Under the pieces are notes generated by a model. The model did not search any database and was not told where the DNA came from. It saw only the letters and a program-made list of their open reading frames with translations. The position numbers were made by a program, and so were the translations under genes. 11,182 nt of DNA from Larix sibirica (lineage: Eukaryota; Streptophyta; Pinopsida; Pinales; Pinaceae): NCBI GenBank assembly GCA_004151065.3, contig NWUY0300052428.1, positions 16,324 to 27,505 on the forward strand, in the 5' to 3' direction. Below are positions 7,765 through 11,182 of this stretch, one piece after another; the first letter of the stretch is position 1, and each line of letters begins with the position of its first letter.

Positions 7765-10700
7765 CTATGTCGGAGTTGACTCCTCTTCATCAAACCACTT
7801 CATCTTGGCCCTTTTCACACCAAAACTGTGCAAAAATTTACCCCGGAACTTTACATGGTTGAACAAGCCCCCAACACTCACATGTGTCTCATCTCGAACA
7901 AATTGTCCATAGGTATCTGTTGTTGACTTAGCAATCTGCTTGACCTTGAAAACATGTTCTTCCAAGGCCGTCACTACCTGCACAATTACGCCAGCATGCA
8001 CTTCCTCTTCAGCTAACTGAGTTGTTTTCTTTATTTCCTCAAGCTCGGCCTTAATAATATCAGAGACCCTGACTGCTTCGTTTTGTAGGGATTCCACCTT
8101 CTGACTTCTACCTTGTTGCTCTTGTCGTAACTAATTGATTTCCATTTGAGCTTGATTATTTTCCACCACCTTGGTCATCCTTTCATGGGGTGGCAATGTA
8201 TTTATGAGCTCTTTGAGATTCGCAAGTCTCACCTGTGCATCTTCCAATTTATTTGTTGCTTCCTGCAATGCTTCATCATCCATAAGTGTTTCCTAGGCTT
8301 GTGCACTCTCATTGAACATCCTGGCGCATTCTTCCTCAAATTGTCTGATTTCAAGTAAGGAGGCCTTTGTATCATTGTCTCATTGATCTAGTACCTACTA
8401 AGGTGTCCTTTGTGTCAACTGGGATTCCAAATCCTGAATTTTCTCCTTATATACCTTGATAGCATTGTTAATGTTTGAGGCTCTACTTTCCAGTGGCTTT
8501 GCCTCAGACATTTCAATCTCCAGTTCCTCACTACAAACTATTTCAATATCTCTTTGCAGCCTTGATATTTGTTCCACTTCTGCATCGCGCTCCAATTGAA
8601 TTCCTTTGTAACGTTCTATGAGTTGTGCCCGCTCCCTCTCTTCTCTCATCATCGCGATGTAGCTTCGCTCCTCTCCTTATTTTATTTCATCTGCAATACT
8701 CAAGTGAATAGTATGCAGAGTATACATTGCCACGTATGCCAAATGCAAATACATAGTACTCAATCCTGCTACACTTGTCTTCGCATCCGATTCCAAACAC
8801 TTAACTGCTTTTGGCGGAAAGGATATGACCTCCAATGATGGGTCGAGCATGGACTGCGACATTGACCTCTACTATGGAAAAATATCATCTTGTCTTCCTG
8901 TTGCTGGCTCTTTTGGATTTGAAGTAATTCGGATTACCTTGAACGCTTCCTACATCATAGTGAGTTGGCGTGTTAGGCCCCCATACAAATTCAGTTGCTC
9001 ATCAACACCTTTTTTCTAGGTATCTTTTGTAGTATCCCAAATTCTATCTGTAAGAATATTGACATCATATTCTATTAAAGCCATTATCGAGAACTCTTTA
9101 TGTGCCTTCCTTTTGGTTTTATTTCCTCCATGTGATTTGATCTCCTTTCTTTTACCCTTGGTTGAGGGACTTGGTTGGGTCACACTGGATTCTCTTCCCT
9201 GGTCCTGCGAAGATGTTGGATATTTATCTGTTGCAACAGTCTCTCCTTCGCCTCATGTTTCATTGATATGTTCTTCCTCCTAAGTCTGCCCATTCTTTTC
9301 CTTTGTTGTTTGCATCGTAAGGTCTACTTCCTGGGACAAAATCAGGGATTGTTCTTCAAGAAGGACAAGTACTTTCCACTCGTCAGGTCATTCATGAATG
9401 GTTTTTCCAGTATCTTTCTCGGTATATTTGTATCCTTCTGGTAACCATTCCTTATTTGGGTCCCGCCTATCCCTAATGTATATATGGTGCGGGGTTTCCT
9501 TAAAATGAATGATATCCTTAAATAGATCAACCACCTGAGGTTCAACCCTGAGAACCTTCCTAATATTAAACTGTAAATCCTCCTTATAGAGGTAAAACAC
9601 CGCATTAAACTCTCGTTGATGATATTGGTTGCTATTGACTCCCATCGACGCAAACTGAGACCCTATAGGGAAACCAGGCGGTAGTTTGGAAAATTACGAG
9701 TCTTCTGGTTCTTCCCATGCTACCAAAGCAATCAACAACAATAACCATGAATAATGAAACAAGTTACCTGATTCTTGAGCATCAAGACAATCACTTAAGC
9801 ATTCATTTAATAGAAATGTAGCCCAATTCATTCGAACACCCTCGGCACATTGCTCCGCCAATGCAATTGCTGGAGCATGCACTTGATTTGGCCGACATTT
9901 CCTCAACAACTTGCTCACAAGGATACACATAGTGAATCGTACTGCCTGGTCTTCGATGGAGGCTACTTCATAGCCTCCATTTCTCTTCTCCAAGCCATAT
10001 TTTTCTTTCATCCTGACAGCTACTTTCTAGTCCTTCTCTTTGCCTCCAAAATATGTCGTTGGGTCTGCCCCTTGTGTAGGTACACCTGTGATCCTAGCAA
10101 TAAGATCTATATCAATAGAAATACACCTATCCAACCACAAAAATTCACCATTCACGCATAATAACAGCTTCTTGACACATACACTAGATTTCACGCTTTG
10201 ACCAAAATGTGGAAGCTTTAAGAGACCCAATATGCCAGCTCTCTCCAGTCCCGACGCCCATTCTAGTGTTTCTAGCATAGGGGATCCTTCTTCTGTGTCT
10301 GGCACCCTCCTTGAATAGTTCGTTGGCTAAAATTTTGGAAATTGTTCCCTGTCCGATAGGTCATGATCTATTTATCTTAGATAGGGCACCCTCCCCATCA
10401 TATCTCCTACCTGCAACACTCCCGCGAGGATTTCTGGCATAACCAGTGAATACTTGCCATCTTTCAAAAGTTGCATTGGCTTCACATTTGTCTTCCTTGG
10501 TGGGATATGCTCCAGTATCCCATATGGTATTGCAAAGGTGGAATCCCCTACGTCATTTTTTTGCTTACTTCGGATCTCCTGGCCCCGTGTGTAGGGAGTT
10601 CTTCATCCAGTATTTCACTTTACTCCTGGTATTGCTACAAGATCCTACTCCCTAGCCACCTACAGCTCTTCTGCAGCTCTAGGTAATCCGAACGCCATGA

Positions 10701-10956
10701 AATCTTGGATGATTTATTCTAACGATCTTTCTAGCATACCCTCTTGCTTTGTTCATTGTTCTTTGGCTTGGCTCTTCGCTTCTTATGCTTCAATTCACAA
10801 TGCACCTTTGAACTTATCTTCCATACTACATTAAGTTTTAATGGCTGAACCATCTATCTTTTCACCTTGGGAACTATATATTTTTGGCCCCTGATTAATA
10901 CCATGATGATGGCCACTATTAATACCATGATTATTCCCACTATCATGACCAAATCC
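7765..10956 (-). pseudogene. Long retroelement-type ORF, one frame with about 21 nonsense codons
   Basis: Counting from the ATG at 10698, this frame runs about 977 codons without a net frameshift. Residues 50-110 include FAIPYGILEHIPPRKTNVKP. Residues 115-340 form the best-kept domain: VKKLLLCVNGEFLWLDRCIS, IDIDLIARITGVPTQGADP, MNWATFLLNECLSD, FHYSWLLLLIALVAWEEP. Residues 352-437 include FYLYKEDLQFNIRKVL and RDPNKEWLPEGYKYTEKD. A basic stretch (about 510-535, TKGKRKE...NKTKRKAHKE) could be a nuclear localisation signal. Residues 680-925 are heptad-like coiled coil. I associate the N-terminal domain with plant repeat-encoded proteins, possibly a plant transposon or mobile-domain type, but cannot name the family. 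The frame continues upstream to about 10956, with less support and five more stops. It could be an extra ORF of a Gypsy element or a captured gene. Confidence 0.6.
10894..10941 (-). repeat. Two 24-bp tandem units coding a His/Gly/Asn-rich run
   Basis: Two adjacent 24-bp units (10894-10917 and 10918-10941) begin ATTAATACCATGAT and agree at 21 of 24 bases. In the frame of the long pseudogene they code GHDSGNNHGINSGHHHGIN, a low-complexity linker type. A period that is a multiple of three fits expansion inside coding sequence. Confidence 0.6.
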
Positions 10957-11182
10957 TGCCAATTATCTCATCGCCTTCCTTTTTAGGCTAATTTATTATG
11001 TCTGGCCACCACCTTTTCGATTCCATAAATGCAATGTTTTAAAGTTATTCCTGGCCTTTTTATGTATGTATGTTGTTTTAAATGAGCAATCAAGTCACTT
11101 TTTTCTTCACATGTTATAGTAACGTGGAAACTCGTGCCCTTTTATTCCAAATACTTCGATAGAGTTAACTATGATATGTACA

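Noticed and set aside
10860-10945. Membrane-segment-like peptide (MIVGIIMVLIVAIIMVLI) on the minus strand
   Set aside because: It is the translation of the 24-bp tandem repeat in a frame offset from the long pseudogene. The frame of that pseudogene gives a His/Gly/Asn linker and continues into recognisable sequence, so the hydrophobic reading is probably an artefact.
11115-11140. Third copy of the LTR outer edge (GTAACGTGGAAACTC)
   Set aside because: Only about 15 bases resemble the ends of LTR A and B, and the flanking sequence does not align. Chance is likely.
10957-11182. Short minus-strand reading with HVTITCEEKSDLIAHLKQHT, zinc-finger-like
   Set aside because: It is only about 45 codons long and lies at the window edge. 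The Cys/His spacing fits no standard zinc finger, and a second frame here looks equally plausible.
1-11182. A prokaryotic defence system, CRISPR array or operon
   Set aside because: There are no direct-repeat arrays, ribosome-binding sites or compact gene spacing. The coding remnants are plant retroelement proteins.

Overview
This is plant nuclear DNA made of nested, decayed Ty3/Gypsy (Metaviridae-type) LTR retrotransposon pieces, all reading on the minus strand. No intact host gene, tRNA, rRNA, CRISPR array or bacterial-type operon was found. The wording of the element II Gag-protease reminds me of repeats common in gymnosperm genomes, so a conifer or yew is my best guess, but this is a weak inference. 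The host cannot be fixed from the window.

Layout, left to right (each unit reads right to left). (1) 1-3159 is the 5' part of element I: a protease remnant (about 1-930), a Gag pseudogene (about 998-2578), a primer-binding site resembling the complement of plant tRNA-Asp (2609-2628), and a 527-bp LTR running TG...CA (LTR A, 2633-3159). The polymerase part would lie left of the window. (2) 3160-6984 is element II, a different Ty3/Gypsy lineage: a Gag-like region after the protease (3160-3990), protease (3991-4977), Gag with three damaged zinc knuckles (about 5075-6480) and a short conserved upstream ORF (6556-6939). Its coding homology runs straight into the edge of LTR A, so element I appears to have inserted into element II just before the reverse transcriptase. 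(3) 6967-7388 holds a possible decayed primer-binding site and LTR B, which aligns with LTR A over about 400 bp. (4) 7389-7764 has no recognisable gene. (5) 7765 to about 10956 is one long pseudogene that keeps a single reading frame for about 3 kb but carries about 21 nonsense codons between 10698 and 7765. It has a conserved plant repeat-type N-terminal domain, a basic stretch and a long coiled-coil C-terminus. Its function is unknown. (6) 10957-11182 has no assignable feature.

Nothing here should make a working protein. The interest lies in the nesting, the two related LTRs next to unlike gag lineages, the substitution-only decay of the long ORF, and the unusual domain order of element II.
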